NCBI GenBank assembly: GCA_002438345.1
Contig: DJUJ01000103.1
Span: 30,033 to 36,855, forward strand
Length of the DNA stretch: 6,823 bases
Direction: 5' to 3'
Source of the DNA: Paenibacillus sp. UBA6285
GTDB taxonomy: Bacteria > Bacillota > Bacilli > Paenibacillales > Paenibacillaceae
This document shows positions 5,866 to 6,823 of the stretch, one piece after another (positions within the stretch are counted from its first letter, which is position 1; every line of letters begins with the position of its first letter). The notes beneath the pieces were generated by a model that was given only the letters and a program-made list of their open reading frames with translations, had not been told where the DNA came from and ran no database searches. The translations under genes and the position numbers were made by a program.

Positions 5866-5870
5866 GGGAG
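5866..5870 (+). promoter_or_regulatory. Ribosome binding site of the Imm5-like gene, next to the asnB stop
   Basis: GGGAG lies immediately after the asnB TGA (5862-5864) and 8 bases before the ATG at 5879. In-frame GTG 5861 and ATG 5864 lack such a site. The arrangement suggests re-loading of ribosomes that have just finished asnB. Confidence 0.65.
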
Positions 5871-5878
5871 TGGTTCGA

Positions 5879-6406
5879 ATGAATATTGAGGAATATGCGT
5901 GGAATAAACATGAACAGCAACTAAAAGAAACAAACGAATTTACTTATAGTAGTCCGAAGATAAAGATTGTAGATAACAATGAATTAAGAAATCAACTTGA
6001 AGAAACGCTTGAAAAATTGCCGCAGAAGTTACTTGCCAAATGGGCTTTGAGAATTGCTGTTGAACATTTGTCTTATCTGGATGATTACCTTGTAAATGAC
6101 CCGCGAATTGATTTAGGTATAGAAACTCTAGAAAAGCGAATAACAGGAGATATTAGAGCCTTCGACTTAAGAAAAATTGGATTTATAGTAAATGAATTAG
6201 CTAAAGAGTCCACAACCAAAGTTAGTAAGTATGCTGCACGTTCTTTTGCCCAAGCGATTGCAACAGGACATATGAGAGGACATGCTATGGTAAGCAGTGA
6301 CTATGCAGTTAAGCTTGTAAATTACATATCAAACAATTCCTCAGTGGCCGAGGCCGCCACAAAAGAACGTGAAAGACAATTAAGGATAATTGAAGAGTTG
6401 ATTTGA
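5879..6406 (+). CDS. Imm5-like putative immunity protein, alpha-helical
   Basis: This is a 175-residue soluble protein with no signal peptide or membrane segment. The middle and end resemble the Imm5-like 'putative immunity protein' group: LLAKWALRIAVEHL (51-64), DPRIDLGIETLEKRITGDI (74-92), then KYAARSFAQAIATGH (117-131) and GHAMVSSDYAVKLV (134-147), and a charged tail KERERQLRIIEEL (162-174). These match that group's W-A, G-x-I, A-x-A-T-x-H and H-A-x-x-x-x-x-Y-A pattern as I remember it. The N-terminal 45 residues are more divergent. No toxin gene is beside it. Placement 14 bases after the asnB stop implies co-transcription, which is unusual for a dedicated immunity gene and suggests another role or a domesticated one. 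ATG 5879 was chosen from the spacing to GGGAG; earlier in-frame starts at 5861 and 5864 would add up to 6 residues. The gene is well supported, the family moderately so, and the function is unknown. Confidence 0.82.
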   Translation: MNIEEYAWNKHEQQLKETNEFTYSSPKIKIVDNNELRNQLEETLEKLPQKLLAKWALRIAVEHLSYLDDYLVNDPRIDLGIETLEKRITGDIRAFDLRKIGFIVNELAKESTTKVSKYAARSFAQAIATGHMRGHAMVSSDYAVKLVNYISNNSSVAEAATKERERQLRIIEELI

Positions 6407-6716
6407 AATTGCAAACACATATAAGGTTACTCTAAATAGTTAAATAATGGAAAAATAACGTACGTAAATAAACAGATAAAGTTTTATGCGAGATTCTGGC
6501 GGGCTTTAAAAGGTTTGCTTTAAATTAATATCACTACACATTATACAAATGAAACGAGTTCTGCAAAAGAAAAGATCAACTGGTTCATGGAAAGGAAACA
6601 TTTAAACATTGCAGCGAACATTAATGGACGACAATATTGGCAATATTAAGGAACTAAATTGCTAGTGCCATTAATTTAATCATAACTTACTCACAAAACC
6701 CGTATTTTGTACATAT
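6407..6716. other. Non-coding gap after the Imm5-like gene
   Basis: This 310-base AT-rich stretch has no convincing gene on either strand and no clear terminator for the preceding operon. Small items are an ACGTACGT palindrome near 6459, two direct copies of GCTTTAAA (6503-6510 and 6517-6524) and an open + frame of 41 codons from 6524 to TAA at 6647-6649. That frame has no upstream start; its only ATG (6587) has a plausible AT-rich context but no strong ribosome binding site. It may be a remnant of a former gene. Confidence 0.55.
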
Positions 6717-6746
6717 GTCTAGAGGTTGGAAAATACCCTTCTAGAC
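6717..6746. repeat. Perfect 7-bp hairpin GTCTAGA / TCTAGAC
   Basis: GTCTAGA (6717-6723) and TCTAGAC (6740-6746) are exact reverse complements, and GGT/ACC (6724-6726, 6735-6737) can extend the stem after a 2-nt bulge. No T-run follows, so it is not a standard terminator. It directly abuts the larger inverted repeat at 6747-6819. Confidence 0.7.
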
Positions 6747-6819
6747 GGCTTTGTGTTGTCGGTGGACAAAAACATAGTCCCTTGTAGGACAAGAACTTAG
6801 TCCCTTTGCCGACAAAGCC
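6747..6819. repeat. Long inverted repeat GGCTTTG..TCGG / CCGACAAAGCC enclosing direct repeats
   Basis: The right arm GCCGACAAAGCC (6808-6819) has the reverse complement GGCTTTGTCGGC. The left arm (6747-6762) is the same sequence interrupted by a 5-base insertion: GGCTTTG, then TGTTG, then TCGG. The 46 bases between the arms hold two near-identical 18-bp units. It could be a mobile-element end, a structured RNA or a recombination site. The window stops 4 bases later, so the other side cannot be seen. Confidence 0.65.
6764..6804. repeat. Two direct copies of GGACAARAACWTAGTCCC, 23-bp period
   Basis: GGACAAAAACATAGTCCC (6764-6781) and GGACAAGAACTTAGTCCC (6787-6804) agree at 16 of 18 positions. 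Each unit also has partly palindromic ends, GGAC and GTCC, so each could bind a dimeric protein. Multiple repeats of about 20 bp near a terminus are a known trait of IS21-family insertion sequence ends, and a left end could begin at TGTCGG (6757-6762). That attribution is an inference without sight of a transposase. Confidence 0.72.
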
Positions 6820-6823
6820 CCTA

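Noticed and set aside
6764..6804. CRISPR array
   Set aside because: There are only two 18-base units with a 5-base gap, far too short for repeat-spacer structure, and no cas gene is present.

Overview
The window looks like chromosomal DNA of a low-GC Gram-positive bacterium of the order Bacillales, with a Paenibacillus- or Brevibacillus-like flavour. The evidence is AT-rich coding sequence, strong Shine-Dalgarno sites (GGGGGA, AGAGG, AGGAAGG), TTG/GTG start candidates, sigma-A type promoters, a UPF0291 (YnzC-type) protein, a VanS-like kinase and a Bacillus-type AsnB. The genus is an inference.

All recognisable genes lie on the + strand, mostly in short transcription units. Positions 1-405 hold the 3' end of a zinc carboxypeptidase-like (succinylglutamate desuccinylase/aspartoacylase family) gene with an in-frame TAG, so it looks like a pseudogene, and a terminator follows at 427-470. 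A VanS-like membrane histidine kinase (663-1760) has no response regulator beside it. A MarR-family repressor (1910-2326) has a near-consensus promoter overlapped by a perfect palindrome, TTAGC-NN-GCTAA. A second copy of that palindrome lies after the marR gene, just before a UPF0291 small protein (2401-2625) that ends in a terminator at 2646-2713. A membrane-anchored alpha/beta hydrolase (2902-3840) stands alone with its own terminator at 3851-3893.

A two-gene operon closes the coding part: a full-length glutamine-hydrolysing asparagine synthetase (3987-5864) and, 14 bases after its stop, a 175-residue alpha-helical protein (5879-6406) that resembles the Imm5-like 'putative immunity protein' group. 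The last ~417 bases have no convincing gene. They end in a dense repeat structure (6717-6819): a perfect 7-bp hairpin, then a long inverted repeat enclosing two 18-bp direct repeats at 23-bp spacing. This could be the end of a mobile element whose body lies outside the window.

The clearest regulatory reading is a MarR circuit: the repressor controls itself and probably the UPF0291 gene through paired operators. The asnB/Imm5-like pairing and the terminal repeat structure are the other points worth following. I see no complete, clearly new multi-gene system here.
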